Of a stretch of DNA of 64,000 nucleotides, positions 1 through 9,041 are shown in pieces (position 1 is the stretch's first letter; each line of letters begins with the position of its first letter). Below the pieces are notes generated by a model. The model had not been told where the DNA came from and did not search any database. It worked only from the letters and a program-made list of their open reading frames with translations. The stretch is from Desulfobacca acetoxidans DSM 11109. GTDB taxonomy: Bacteria; Desulfobacterota; Desulfobaccia; Desulfobaccales; Desulfobaccaceae. The stretch spans positions 2,108,001-2,172,000 of the forward strand of contig NC_015388.1 in the NCBI RefSeq assembly GCF_000195295.1. Direction: 5' to 3'. A program made the translations under genes and the position numbers.

Positions 1-1
1 A

Positions 2-928
2 GAGGCTGGTGCTGATGCAGTAAAACTGCAGACCTACACCCCTGAGACGATGACCCTTAACCTTCCTCGGGCAGACTTTCAAATCGGTCCCGGAACTATC
101 TGGGCCGGACGCAATCTCCATGACCTCTACGCCGAGGCTTGCACACCCTGGGAGTGGCACCCCAAGCTCCAGAAAATCGCCGGGAATCTGGGGCTTGACC
201 TGTTCTCTTCGCCTTTTGACGCCAGCGCCGTGGATTTTCTGGAAGAACTCAAGGTCCCGGCGTATAAGATTGCCTCGTTTGAACTGGTGGACCTGCCTCT
301 CATCCGGCGGGTGGCCAAGACTGGTAAGCCGATCGTCATGTCGACAGGGATGGCTACATTGGGCGAAATTGAGGAAGCGGTCGTTGCTGCCAGGCAGGCC
401 GGGGCTGAGCAGATTGTCCTCCTGAAGTGTACCAGCGCCTATCCAGCCGCTCCGGAGGAGATGAATTTACGGACAATCCCGCATCTAGCGGCGGCCTTTG
501 GGGTACCGGTGGGACTTTCCGATCACAGCTTAGGCATTGCCGCCCCGGTGGCGGCAGTGGCGCTCGGGGCCTGTCTGATCGAAAAGCACTTCACCCTCTC
601 CCGTTCAGTTCCTGGTCCGGACAGCGCCTTTTCCTTGGAGCCGGAAGAATTTCGGGCCATGGCTCAGGCAGTCAGAACGGTAGAAAAAGCCTTAGGCCGG
701 GTGAGTTATGGGGCCAGTCCCCTTGAGGCGCAGAGCCGGGCCTTTCGCCGGTCACTCTTCGTGGCTCGGGATATCAAGGCCGGGGAAGTTTTTACTGCCG
801 CACATGTACGCTCTATCCGCCCCGGTCACGGATTGGCCCCGAAATATTTGGAGCAGGTTCTAGGCCGGCGGGCGGTACGGGACATCCCGGCGGGAACGCC
901 GGTAAGTTGGGAGCTGCTAGGGAATTAA
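2..928 (+). CDS. pseI: Pseudaminic acid synthase, 5' end outside window
   Basis: NeuB-family sialic/pseudaminic acid synthase, which condenses phosphoenolpyruvate with a 6-carbon amino sugar to give a nonulosonic acid in the cytoplasm. The frame is open from base 2 (AGADAVKLQTYTPETMT), so the apparent ATG at 50 is internal and the true start lies before the window. Visible family motifs are FSSPFD, YKIASFE, STGMAT, LKCTSAYP, GLSDHS, the EKHFTL strand, and a C-terminal SAF (antifreeze-like) domain from about residue 240 (RRSLFVARDIKAGE). The PseI subtype is inferred from resemblance to Campylobacter PseI and from the amidation and methylase genes just downstream. About 50 N-terminal residues are missing. 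Confidence 0.9.
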   Translation, partial: EAGADAVKLQTYTPETMTLNLPRADFQIGPGTIWAGRNLHDLYAEACTPWEWHPKLQKIAGNLGLDLFSSPFDASAVDFLEELKVPAYKIASFELVDLPLIRRVAKTGKPIVMSTGMATLGEIEEAVVAARQAGAEQIVLLKCTSAYPAAPEEMNLRTIPHLAAAFGVPVGLSDHSLGIAAPVAAVALGACLIEKHFTLSRSVPGPDSAFSLEPEEFRAMAQAVRTVEKALGRVSYGASPLEAQSRAFRRSLFVARDIKAGEVFTAAHVRSIRPGHGLAPKYLEQVLGRRAVRDIPAGTPVSWELLGN

Positions 929-1032
929 TGAACCGGGAAAACAAGGCAAGCTCCACCGAGGCGCTATAATATCTGTTGTAATAATAGGTAGATAACCGTA
1001 CAATAGAATCGAACGATGCGGGAGAACCGGGG

Positions 1033-1737
1033 ATGATCGCAATTATTGACTATGGGGCGGGTAATCTACGTTCAGTGGCTAAGGCTTTTGAGTCCCTGGG
1101 TTATGCATCTCATATTACCACAAGTCATCAGGATTTAGAGAAATCTGCGGCGATTGTTCTTCCTGGGGTAGGGGCCTTCGGGGATGGGATGGCCAATCTT
1201 GAGCGGCTTGGGTTAATCGAAGTTCTCAACCAACAGGTACTAGTTCATAAAAAACCATATCTGGGTATCTGTCTGGGAATGCAATTTTTAGCCGAAGAGA
1301 GTCTGGAGCACGGTTCGCATCGCGGCCTGGGTTGGATACCCGGAGTGGTCCGGAAGATTGTGCCTATGGATGCGGCCTATCGTATTCCACATATCGGTTG
1401 GAATAATATCAGCTTTCAAGATGGCAGTCCGTTATTTTTGAATCTTGAGGCCGAACCGGTTTTTTACTTTGTCCATAGTTATCATATGGTATTACAGGAG
1501 AATAACTGCCATTATATTACCTCTACATGTTGGCATGGAACTACTATTACGGCGAGTGTCCAGAAAGAAAATATTTTCGGTGTGCAATTCCACCCGGAAA
1601 AAAGCCAGCGAACCGGAATGACATTGCTGAGCAATTTCGCCAAAATTGTCTACGGAGAACACAGGGATGCTCAAAAAACGCCTCATACCAGTCCTGATTT
1701 TGCGAGATGGGATGGTGGTTCAAAGTGTAAGGTTTAA
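1033..1737 (+). CDS. HisH-like glutamine amidotransferase subunit of nonulosonate/sugar amidation
   Basis: Class I glutaminase of the imidazole-glycerol-phosphate synthase type, which would release ammonia from glutamine and pass it to the HisF-like partner. The nucleophile elbow GICLGMQ places the catalytic Cys at residue 80, and the FHPEKS motif supplies the His/Glu of the triad. GGAG stands upstream of the ATG. The C-terminal 71 bases overlap the hisF-like gene in another frame. In this context (pseI before, WbpG/PseA-type amidotransferase after) it most likely belongs to the HisH2/HisF set used for acetamidino-sugar formation and not to histidine synthesis. No other his genes are visible nearby. 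Confidence 0.85.
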   Translation: MIAIIDYGAGNLRSVAKAFESLGYASHITTSHQDLEKSAAIVLPGVGAFGDGMANLERLGLIEVLNQQVLVHKKPYLGICLGMQFLAEESLEHGSHRGLGWIPGVVRKIVPMDAAYRIPHIGWNNISFQDGSPLFLNLEAEPVFYFVHSYHMVLQENNCHYITSTCWHGTTITASVQKENIFGVQFHPEKSQRTGMTLLSNFAKIVYGEHRDAQKTPHTSPDFARWDGGSKCKV

Positions 1738-2425
1738 ACATACTAACGTGATTCATTGGAAGCCGCTGACGGCCGTAGATTTCTTTGATCGTTGGGCGGT
1801 GGATGAAATAATCGTTTTAGATGTCAGCCGGAATAAGAAGCAGCGGAATAAATTTTACCAGGTGGTGGAAGAGCTATCTCAAAAGTGTTTTGTTCCTCTG
1901 ACGGTTGGAGGTTGGATTGATTCGGTAAATGAAATTCGCAAGTTGTTGCGTTTAGGGGGCGATAAGGTCGTAATCAATACCGAAGCCGTCCGCCGCCCGA
2001 CTTTGATTGCCGAATGTGCGCAGGTTTTTGGCAGCCAATGTATCGTTGTCTCAATTGATGCACGCATGAAAGAAGACGGTACCTGTGAGGTTTATATCGA
2101 TCGGGGTCAAGAGGCAACCGGGTTGGACCCGGTTGGTTGGGCTCGGGAGGTTCAAAAACTGGGGGCAGGGGAGATATTCTTGAATTGTATCGAGAGAGAC
2201 GGGTTTCGGCAGGGATACGAGTTAGGCCTGCTGCAGCAGGTTACTGCAGCGGTCGATATTCCCGTCATTGCCATGGGCGGTGTTTTTTCTTGGCAGCACC
2301 TGGTAGATGGGATAACTTTAGGAGGGGCCGAGGCCGTTGCCGCAGCTAATATCTTCCATTATACCGAACATAGTACGAAAAAGGCCAAAGATTATTTAAG
2401 GCAAGCAGGCATTGATGTACGATAG
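1667..2425 (+). CDS. HisF-like cyclase subunit of sugar amidation
   Basis: TIM-barrel protein of the HisF family, predicted to channel ammonia from the HisH-like partner. Family features include the N-terminal KKRLIPVLILRDG strand, PLTVGGW, the phosphate-binding GGDKVVINTEA loop, and PVIAMGG near the C-terminus. I chose ATG 1667 because GGAG at 1654-1657 is well spaced and the protein then begins like HisF; the frame extends upstream to a TTG at 1646 without good support. It overlaps the hisH-like gene, which suggests translational coupling. The divergent sequence and the neighbours point to the WbuY/WbuZ or HisF2 group that works with WbpG/PseA enzymes. Confidence 0.83.
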   Translation: MLKKRLIPVLILRDGMVVQSVRFKHTNVIHWKPLTAVDFFDRWAVDEIIVLDVSRNKKQRNKFYQVVEELSQKCFVPLTVGGWIDSVNEIRKLLRLGGDKVVINTEAVRRPTLIAECAQVFGSQCIVVSIDARMKEDGTCEVYIDRGQEATGLDPVGWAREVQKLGAGEIFLNCIERDGFRQGYELGLLQQVTAAVDIPVIAMGGVFSWQHLVDGITLGGAEAVAAANIFHYTEHSTKKAKDYLRQAGIDVR

Positions 2426-2490
2426 AGAAATTCGAAACCAAAGACCAGGTGCCGCGGTTCATCTAAAATACCTCTAAAGGAAGCTGATTG

Positions 2491-3792
2491 ATGGAATATT
2501 GCAAACGTTGTCTTTATCCCGCAAATGCCAAGCCCGCCATTATCTTTGACGAAGAGGGGGTTTGTAGTGGCTGCCGATATCATGAGTCCCGCCAGAATAT
2601 CGATTGGCGGGAACGTGAGAAATTGCTTCGGGAATTTCTTGAGACCTATAAGAAGAAATTCAAAGAAAAGGGAAATCCCTACGACTGCATAATCCCGGTG
2701 AGCGGCGGTAAAGATAGTCACTATCAAACCTACCTGATGAAAGTGGTATATGGCATGAACCCCTTGTTAGTGACCTATAATCACGCTTTTAATACCCCTC
2801 TGGGAATTAGAAACCTCAATAATCTTGTCACTCAGTTCGGTTGTGATCTCATCCGTTTCACTGCCAATCCGACTTCGGTACGTAAAATATCGCGCTACAT
2901 GCTGAAAAAAGTAGGTGACCTGACATGGCATTATCATGCCGGCATCCGGACCTTCCCCTTTCAAGTTGCCGTAAAATATAAAATCCCTTTAATCGTTTGG
3001 GGAGAACATGGGTTCGCCGAATTGACGGGAATGTTTACTCTGGAAGATATGGTCGAATTTACCAAGTGGACTAGGCAAGAGCATGATATGCGAGGTTTCG
3101 AGCCGGACGATCTTATTAACGACGAAAGCGGGATTACCTGGAATGATCTTGCCCCCTATGTTTACCCAACCTATGAAGAAATCGAAGAGCTGGGCGTCAG
3201 AGGAATTTATTTAAGCAATTTTCTGTACTGGAATGCCAAAGAACAGGCCGATTTTGTGATCAGCAACTATAATTTTAAAACATTTTCAGGAAAAAGAGAC
3301 AGGACCTTTTCCCTCTATACCAAAACAGATGACCACGCCAATGATGTTCACGATTACCTGAAGTACTTAAAATTCGGCTATGGCCGCGCCACGGATGACG
3401 CCAGCATGGAAATTCGCCATGGCCGGATGTCCAGAGAAGAAGGAATTGAAATGGTCAAACAATATGACCATGTCAGACCCCGCACCTTAGATACCTATCT
3501 AAAGTTTTTGGAGATAACTGAGGCGGAATTCTACGATTGGATCGAACCGATGCGAGACCCGGATATTTGGGAAAAGAATGATCAGGGAAAGTGGGTGGTC
3601 AATGATTCGGTTGTTAACCATGCCCATGATGAGGGTATAGATCATGTTAGGGTGCAACAGGTAGGAGATAAAACTTTCAGCGAACATAATAAAGGGTTGT
3701 ATTATCACGATGGCCTGGAGGAAAACCGGGAAAGCAATGAAGTCGCAGTTCGCGCCAATCGGATGGATACCTTGGATTTTATCGTTTTATGA
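2491..3792 (+). CDS. N-acetyl sugar amidotransferase (WbpG/PseA family)
   Basis: Cytoplasmic ATP-dependent enzyme predicted to turn an N-acetyl group on a nucleotide- or nonulosonate sugar into an acetamidino group, with ammonia supplied by the HisH/HisF-like pair before it. The N-terminus carries a four-cysteine cluster (CKRC about residue 4, CSGC about 28). The PP-loop SGGKDS of N-type ATP pyrophosphatases lies near residue 71. Its 433 residues are usual for WbpG/PseA. ATG 2491 has AAAGGA upstream; the TTG three bases earlier is not needed. Next to pseI, the product would be an acetamidino-pseudaminic acid, as made by Campylobacter PseA; the exact substrate cannot be read from sequence. Confidence 0.85.
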   Translation: MEYCKRCLYPANAKPAIIFDEEGVCSGCRYHESRQNIDWREREKLLREFLETYKKKFKEKGNPYDCIIPVSGGKDSHYQTYLMKVVYGMNPLLVTYNHAFNTPLGIRNLNNLVTQFGCDLIRFTANPTSVRKISRYMLKKVGDLTWHYHAGIRTFPFQVAVKYKIPLIVWGEHGFAELTGMFTLEDMVEFTKWTRQEHDMRGFEPDDLINDESGITWNDLAPYVYPTYEEIEELGVRGIYLSNFLYWNAKEQADFVISNYNFKTFSGKRDRTFSLYTKTDDHANDVHDYLKYLKFGYGRATDDASMEIRHGRMSREEGIEMVKQYDHVRPRTLDTYLKFLEITEAEFYDWIEPMRDPDIWEKNDQGKWVVNDSVVNHAHDEGIDHVRVQQVGDKTFSEHNKGLYYHDGLEENRESNEVAVRANRMDTLDFIVL

Positions 3793-3858
3793 ATTATGGC
3801 GTTCAAAGTAGAAGGGTTGCAGCCTATGCCGCCAGGTAATTTGTCCGGAGGAGAGAAA

Positions 3859-4494
3859 ATGCCGGAAACACCGCAACTAAAGATGTGGCAGGGTGATTTC
3901 GGCGAACAATATGCGGAACGCAACGAATTTGCGGATTGGAAACTTGATATCGGAAAAAGAGTTTTTCGCCGTATCCTGAAAGACTTAGAGTTCGGATCAG
4001 TTCTTGAAGTCGGCAGTAACATCGGAATGAATCTATGGTTTATGAACGAACTGTTCAAGGGTAGGATAAAACTCGGCGCCGTAGAACCGAATCGAAAGGC
4101 CTTTGAAAGATTAACCACCCAGACCTATATGCAGATTAGTGAGGCCTACAATTGCAGCGTCTTCGATATGCCTCTGCCTGACGCAAGTATTGACCTGGTT
4201 TTCACCTCCGGAGTTTTGATCCATATCGGACCGGATGACTTGGAACGAGCAGTGGACGAGATATTTCGGGTAGCCCGAAGATATATCCTCTGCATCGAAT
4301 ATTTTTCCCATTCTCCGGTCGAAGTCACCTATAGAGGCCATCAGGGTTTGCTTTTTAAGAGGGATTTCGGAGCCTTCTATCTTGACCGGTTCCCTAATTT
4401 GAAATGGCTGGACTACGGCTTTCTCTGGCAGCGCGAATTTCCCATTTTTGATAATTTAAACTGGTGGCTGTTTCAGAAAAAGCCCGGTTGTTGA
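3859..4494 (+). CDS. Pseudaminic acid biosynthesis-associated methylase
   Basis: Class I SAM-dependent methyltransferase resembling the small clade seen in pseudaminic acid operons (TIGR03587 type). The N-terminal WxGxFGxxYxERN signature is present as WQGDFGEQYAERN. SAM motif I is LEVGSNIGMN, and VFTSGVLIHI marks the later motif. ATG 3859 is preferred over the in-frame ATG 3796 because GGAGGAGAG at 3847-3855 sits just before it and the family starts there. It follows the amidotransferase gene by 66 bases and ends the plus-strand operon. It may methylate the nonulosonic acid or an amidino derivative; the position is unknown. Confidence 0.78.
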   Translation: MPETPQLKMWQGDFGEQYAERNEFADWKLDIGKRVFRRILKDLEFGSVLEVGSNIGMNLWFMNELFKGRIKLGAVEPNRKAFERLTTQTYMQISEAYNCSVFDMPLPDASIDLVFTSGVLIHIGPDDLERAVDEIFRVARRYILCIEYFSHSPVEVTYRGHQGLLFKRDFGAFYLDRFPNLKWLDYGFLWQREFPIFDNLNWWLFQKKPGC

Positions 4495-4525
4495 AGATAT
4501 CACCATATTATGCCGGCTTGGCATC

Positions 4526-5869
4526 TTAAATTCGAGGTATCCCCGATTCCGCCTGCCTTATCTTATCTTGCCACCGTATGACATCGCTCGGAGTGATATA
4601 CTTGGATTCCAGGAAGTAGGGTTTTACCCAAGGCATCAGACTCCACAGTACTTTCCAGGGATTACTGCCATAAGCCAGTCCGAGGAAATTTTTCACCTTT
4701 AGTTTCAAGGCCCTCCGCCGATCTTCGAGGTTGAGGTTAAACCCAGGGTCCGGCTGTTTTTCCAAGGCCTCGGCAATACATCGGGCTACCTTCAAGGATG
4801 AATCACCTGCCGGCGAGGTGCACCATGTGGCCAGATGTAATTGACGGTTTTCCCGGAGGTCCTCCTGGCGTGGATGGGCGAGTATTTCACCAACCAGATC
4901 CGGCAATTTCTCCGGATCATCGCAGAGGCGGTTACATCTTGAGGTTGCTTCATCAAAAAAAAGCGGGTGTCGGTCAAAAACTAGCTCAATGGTGGGTTTG
5001 CCTAAAATCCAGGATTCCAAAGCCGTAGTGCATCGTTCACAAGAGATTTCCAGGTGGCATGCTGGCAGCAGTTCGAATATCGTTTCCCGAAGGCGTAGGG
5101 ATATCCTTTCCTTGTGAGCAGGAGACAGTCCTTTAAACCACTTTTTGTAAGGTTCATGATCTTCTGACGGGTGTGGCTTGAGATCTAAGCTGTAGTCGGT
5201 TCGCGTTATCAGAGTGTTCAAGAAATCAAAAAATCTGGCTCTGGATCTGGCATTTACTTCAATAAATTCCCAATAATTACTGTAGGAAGGTAATCTGTCT
5301 TTCCAGGGGCTAAAATGCCGGTCGGCGTCAATTTTCGGTAAATCCTTATATTGCGCAAAAACAAAATTAGTGCAGACTAGCAGATGAGGCTTATGAGAGA
5401 CAACTCTTTGGGGATTGAAGAATATGTTTATCCAAGGCTCAAAGTAATAATCAAATCTGGGTACCCCTACTATAAAAATATTTTCTTCATTAAGGTTCAT
5501 GATTGTCATTAAGGCTTTTTTATGAAACTCATTCCAACAGAAGAATTGGTCGATATGGGCATAACTGTGGTATCGGCCGGCGTTAAATTCCAAGTCATCC
5601 TGATTATAGTTGATACCTTCGTTGGGAAGCACTCCTACTAAAATGCCCATGTCTCTTAATCTAATGGAAAAATAGGCTAAGTGGCTTGCCGTCAGGTGGT
5701 TGAACAGGATATAGTTCGGTTTAAAAGCAGCCAGGCAGGAACGCCAGGACTCCAGTGGTTGCAGAACGCACTTGAGGTGAAATCTCGTTTCCAAATGATG
5801 CGCCACAAGGGCCGCCCCGGGAAGATCTCTTTTTTTATTGTCAACTAAAATAACGACTGTTTTTGCCAT
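4526..5869 (-). CDS. Surface carbohydrate biosynthesis protein
   Basis: A 447-residue cytoplasmic protein resembling the surface-polysaccharide biosynthesis family with an overall glycosyltransferase-B or capsule-export-like fold. The N-terminus KTVVILVDNKKRDLPGA and the later motifs LPNEG, FIVGVPRFDYY, LKPHPSED and SCERCTTALESWILGKPT are typical of nucleotide-sugar-using or CDP-glycerol-transferase-like enzymes. The HP/E and C-terminal ALESWILGKP motifs suggest a GT-B acceptor domain. It converges on the pseudaminic operon and overlaps the upstream GT4 gene by 25 bases. The donor and acceptor are unknown, but the neighbourhood points to glycan decoration of flagellin, LPS or an exopolysaccharide. 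Confidence 0.65.
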   Translation of the reverse strand: MAKTVVILVDNKKRDLPGAALVAHHLETRFHLKCVLQPLESWRSCLAAFKPNYILFNHLTASHLAYFSIRLRDMGILVGVLPNEGINYNQDDLEFNAGRYHSYAHIDQFFCWNEFHKKALMTIMNLNEENIFIVGVPRFDYYFEPWINIFFNPQRVVSHKPHLLVCTNFVFAQYKDLPKIDADRHFSPWKDRLPSYSNYWEFIEVNARSRARFFDFLNTLITRTDYSLDLKPHPSEDHEPYKKWFKGLSPAHKERISLRLRETIFELLPACHLEISCERCTTALESWILGKPTIELVFDRHPLFFDEATSRCNRLCDDPEKLPDLVGEILAHPRQEDLRENRQLHLATWCTSPAGDSSLKVARCIAEALEKQPDPGFNLNLEDRRRALKLKVKNFLGLAYGSNPWKVLWSLMPWVKPYFLESKYITPSDVIRWQDKIRQAESGIPRI

Positions 5870-6960
5870 GAAGTAATATCCTCTTGAGAGGCTGAAGTTT
5901 CATAAAGTTTGATGAGCGTCATAGTATTGTTGGATATCATGAATTTATTGCTTACTTTTTTACGCCAGGTCTCAAGATAGGCCAATCTTTGCGGCCAGAC
6001 GGCAGACAGGTGTATCCAAGTTCGGACCAGACTGTCCGAATCCCCAGGTATAAACGTCCAGGGGGAGCTTTCCCCCATGATTTCGGGAACGATGCCGGTG
6101 CGGCTGGCCAACAGCGGTATACCGGCCGCAATAGTTTCGATGACGGCCATCCCAAAACTTTCCTGCCGGGAAGGTAATACGATCAAGTCTTGTTGGCGGA
6201 GCAGACTGTTTAAATTATTTTCCACATGCCCCTGAAAAACAACATCTAGCTCCACAGGCAGCATGTGCCGCAGTACGAGTTGTGAAGATATTTCGGCCTT
6301 GCCAAAAAATGTGATCCGGATCGGAAGTTGTCCACCACTTTTCTGGACTCTTTGCATCGCCGCAGCCAGATCCCGCCAACCTTTGAGCTCGCCGTCATGT
6401 CCGATGACCCCTATCTGCTGGGGAAAGGGGCATTCCTCATTTTTTACCGGCAGCCAATCTTCTTCATCTAATCCCTCGGGAATATATGCCAGGCGTTTAT
6501 GAGGCCACTGCCGCACAGTTTCATGGATCAGAGGGGATACGGCAATAACGGCCTGAGCGCGGTCTCCGTGATACTTCAAGTACAACGGTTGCGTGGGGAG
6601 GGTGCGAAGATGCATGAGCCAAGGGACCTGCCATCTTTTGGCCAGCCATTCGGCCAGCAGGGCCTCCCAGATATCATTGGCATGGATTAACTGGAAAGGA
6701 CCCTGATGTTGCCAGACTTCCTTCACATAATCCGCCAACCGACCGATCTTGACCCATTTTGAGAGAGGAGAACGGAATGAGGGAAATGGGGAGATCCCGG
6801 CCAAGGCATCCATCTCGGTTAATCTATCGGTTAGCCAGCCCCTCTCACCCATGAGCACCTTGACGTCGATGCTTAACTTCCGCAAGGTCCTGACAGTTTT
6901 TGCCAGACAGACCTGCGCCCCCGCCTTGCCAGCCCTTTTCTGGACACACAGGACCTTCAT
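5845..6960 (-). CDS. Glycosyltransferase family 4 protein
   Basis: GT-B-fold glycosyltransferase. The N-terminal half begins MKVLCVQKRAGKAGAQVCL; the C-terminal Rossmann half contains VIGHDGELKGWRDL and the EX7E region as QESFGMAVIETIAAGIPLLA, which binds the donor nucleotide. The frame reads back to 7110, but ATG 6960 gives the normal N-terminus and the extra 50 residues include part of a dispersed repeat, so 6960 is the better start. Its 3' end overlaps the next gene by 25 bases, which implies one operon. It probably adds a sugar to a surface glycan; the donor is not predictable. Confidence 0.85.
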   Translation of the reverse strand: MKVLCVQKRAGKAGAQVCLAKTVRTLRKLSIDVKVLMGERGWLTDRLTEMDALAGISPFPSFRSPLSKWVKIGRLADYVKEVWQHQGPFQLIHANDIWEALLAEWLAKRWQVPWLMHLRTLPTQPLYLKYHGDRAQAVIAVSPLIHETVRQWPHKRLAYIPEGLDEEDWLPVKNEECPFPQQIGVIGHDGELKGWRDLAAAMQRVQKSGGQLPIRITFFGKAEISSQLVLRHMLPVELDVVFQGHVENNLNSLLRQQDLIVLPSRQESFGMAVIETIAAGIPLLASRTGIVPEIMGESSPWTFIPGDSDSLVRTWIHLSAVWPQRLAYLETWRKKVSNKFMISNNTMTLIKLYETSASQEDITSWQKQSLF

Positions 6961-7037
6961 ATTACCTGCTTTACGAAAATCCGGCAAAAATCTACCTGTT
7001 GCATGCCGCTGATCTTTAAAAAACCGGTAACTCTTCA

Positions 7038-7123
7038 GTTGTTTCGGGCGAATACAAGATTCTCCCCTATGGATGGGCCTTTCGGTGATGTAGGGCTGTC
7101 GGGTGGGCACTGCCCATCATTCC
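7038..7123. repeat. Dispersed intergenic repeat B, copy 1
   Basis: About 86 bases that recur, diverged, at 54881-54966. Shared blocks include GTTGTTT, GGGCGAATAC, GATTC, CCCCTAT, GGTGGGCACT and CCATTCC-type ends. It lies upstream of the GT4 gene, and a spurious open frame runs through it. Confidence 0.7.
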
Positions 7124-7203
7124 TTGATCTATTCCCTCAGATAGTTGAAGTATCACAAAAACCAGAGGATCTTATTTTTAATCATTGAGTTCCTCTACAT
7201 CGT

Positions 7204-8931
7204 TCAGACTTGATTTCGGGTTCCGACGATAAAGCGGTCAAAGATAACGTAATCCACCCGATTCTGCTGCAGTGCGGTGAGGGCCTCTTGAGGTGTCCTG
7301 ATGATCGGTTCCTCGTGGGCGTTGAAACTGGTATTCACCAGGCAGGGCAACCCGGTGGCTTTTTCATATTCCCATAAGATATCATAGTAAAGTGGATTGT
7401 CCTCACGCCTGATGGTTTGCGGCCGCGCTGTACCGTCTATGTGGATCACGGCAGGAATCTTATCGGCCCATTCGGAGCGGACCCGGCAGGTGATAGTCAT
7501 GTATTGCATAGCCGCCAGGTTGGCGCCGGTGACCTCAAAGACCTCAGCGGCGCGCTCTAACCGAACAACCGGGGCAAAAGGCATAAATTCGGTACGCGAC
7601 AGCCTCTTGTTGATGGTGTCATTGATATTGCGGTCAACCGGGCTGATGAGGATGCTGCGGGCGCCCAGGGCTCGCGGGCCATACTCCATACCCCGGGTAA
7701 ACAGGGCGCAGACCTTTTCGTCCTGCAGTAATTTCACTGCCGCCGGAACAATCTCATCTCTGGCAACAACCTCGAATCTTTCATCCAACCAGGATTCCTC
7801 CGGTGGAAATTCATCTCCCCAATACAGATGTCCCAATTCTCGTCGGTGATTGAGGAAATAGTCAAAGCCGTGCTCTTGAATGACCACGTCCATCACCGCC
7901 CCGATGACAAGTCCTTCGTCAGTCATCGGCGGAACGATAAAGACGTCCTCGATTCCCGGCAGTTCAGACAGGACTTGATTCAGTCTCACATTTGAGAACA
8001 CTCCGCCGCTCAGACCCAGATTGCAGAAGGGGTGCAACTTTTGCGAAGTCTGAACCGATTCTGCCAGGACGTCCTCCAATACTCTCTGTCCGGAGGCGGC
8101 CAGGTTTTCGATGGGGCACTTTTTTGAAAGCTCCCGGAGGAAATGCTCAAGCGAGTTGTAGTCAGCGAAATGTGACCGCACAACGCCATCAGGGCGGATA
8201 TAATATTGAGAGCGCAAGGCTTCGTAGACGGTCGGCTTGCCATAGGCCGCCAGTCCGGTGATCTTGCCTTCATGGCGCATCCGCTTGAACCCGGCAATCT
8301 CGGTGATAATAGAATACATCTGGCCCAAGGAATGGCGGCCTTCGCTGTGGCTCCGGTCAAAAATATGTGCATCTCCGCCGAAGAGGGTGCGCCAACAGGA
8401 GTTATAAAAGTGATAGAGGCCGTAGTGGTCATAGTCGCCGCCGCCATCTGCCGTGTAGATGAGGGCGTTATCCCAATGGGGTTTAAAAAAGAGGGCCGGC
8501 AGGGCGTGGCAGTAGTGGTGATTGCTGAAAAAAAATCTGCTATCAAGGGGGATGCCAAATTCTTCTCGCATCAGAGGCAGATTGAGCAGTTCCGATTCGG
8601 GTTTTTGATACTTACGCATCCGGCTGATAAGGTCATAGTGCGTGCGCTGTCTCCCGATAATTGACTTGAGGCCTTCCGAGATCCTCTTACGCAGAGGAAA
8701 ATAACGGTAATAACGCCGCGGCAGAAACGTCCGGGTCATAACTACCGCTTCAACCTTGCCCAAATCAAAACGATGGCCTAGCTGGTTGAAAGAAAGCCTG
8801 GGTAACTCCCCCTTGCTGTTATAGCATTTAATGCGGTTGAACCGTTCCTCCTTGGCAATATACAGCCGCTCGAAATCGTCGTAGAGGGCAATCTGGCTGT
8901 CATGACCGAGATGCAGTGCTAATATATGCAT
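7204..8931 (-). CDS. Carbamoyltransferase (NodU/CmcH family)
   Basis: A 575-residue O-carbamoyltransferase that would move a carbamoyl group from carbamoyl phosphate to a hydroxyl of a sugar or small molecule. The N-terminal Kae1-like half opens with MHILALHLGHDSQIAL, carries the metal-binding HHYCHA motif and the TADGGGD nucleotide loop. The C-terminal domain has the family signature EYGPRALGARSIL, then NDTINKR, EFMPFAP and LVNTSFN. Length and motifs are standard and apparently complete. It sits among glycan genes, so carbamoylation of a glycan or nonulosonate is a fair inference; an antibiotic-like or Nod-factor-like substrate is less likely. Confidence 0.92.
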   Translation of the reverse strand: MHILALHLGHDSQIALYDDFERLYIAKEERFNRIKCYNSKGELPRLSFNQLGHRFDLGKVEAVVMTRTFLPRRYYRYFPLRKRISEGLKSIIGRQRTHYDLISRMRKYQKPESELLNLPLMREEFGIPLDSRFFFSNHHYCHALPALFFKPHWDNALIYTADGGGDYDHYGLYHFYNSCWRTLFGGDAHIFDRSHSEGRHSLGQMYSIITEIAGFKRMRHEGKITGLAAYGKPTVYEALRSQYYIRPDGVVRSHFADYNSLEHFLRELSKKCPIENLAASGQRVLEDVLAESVQTSQKLHPFCNLGLSGGVFSNVRLNQVLSELPGIEDVFIVPPMTDEGLVIGAVMDVVIQEHGFDYFLNHRRELGHLYWGDEFPPEESWLDERFEVVARDEIVPAAVKLLQDEKVCALFTRGMEYGPRALGARSILISPVDRNINDTINKRLSRTEFMPFAPVVRLERAAEVFEVTGANLAAMQYMTITCRVRSEWADKIPAVIHIDGTARPQTIRREDNPLYYDILWEYEKATGLPCLVNTSFNAHEEPIIRTPQEALTALQQNRVDYVIFDRFIVGTRNQV

Positions 8932-9041
8932 GAGAACAATTTCCCTTGCCTAGGAATGATCCTACCAGGCCGCAGTAAGCAGTAGCCAGACAGAGGCCAT
9001 TTTCGGAAGATGTGCAAGATGGTTCAATATCGGCTTAATAT

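Noticed and set aside
965-970. TATAAT before the hisH-like gene
   Set aside because: No acceptable -35 box at a normal spacing, so I do not call a promoter.
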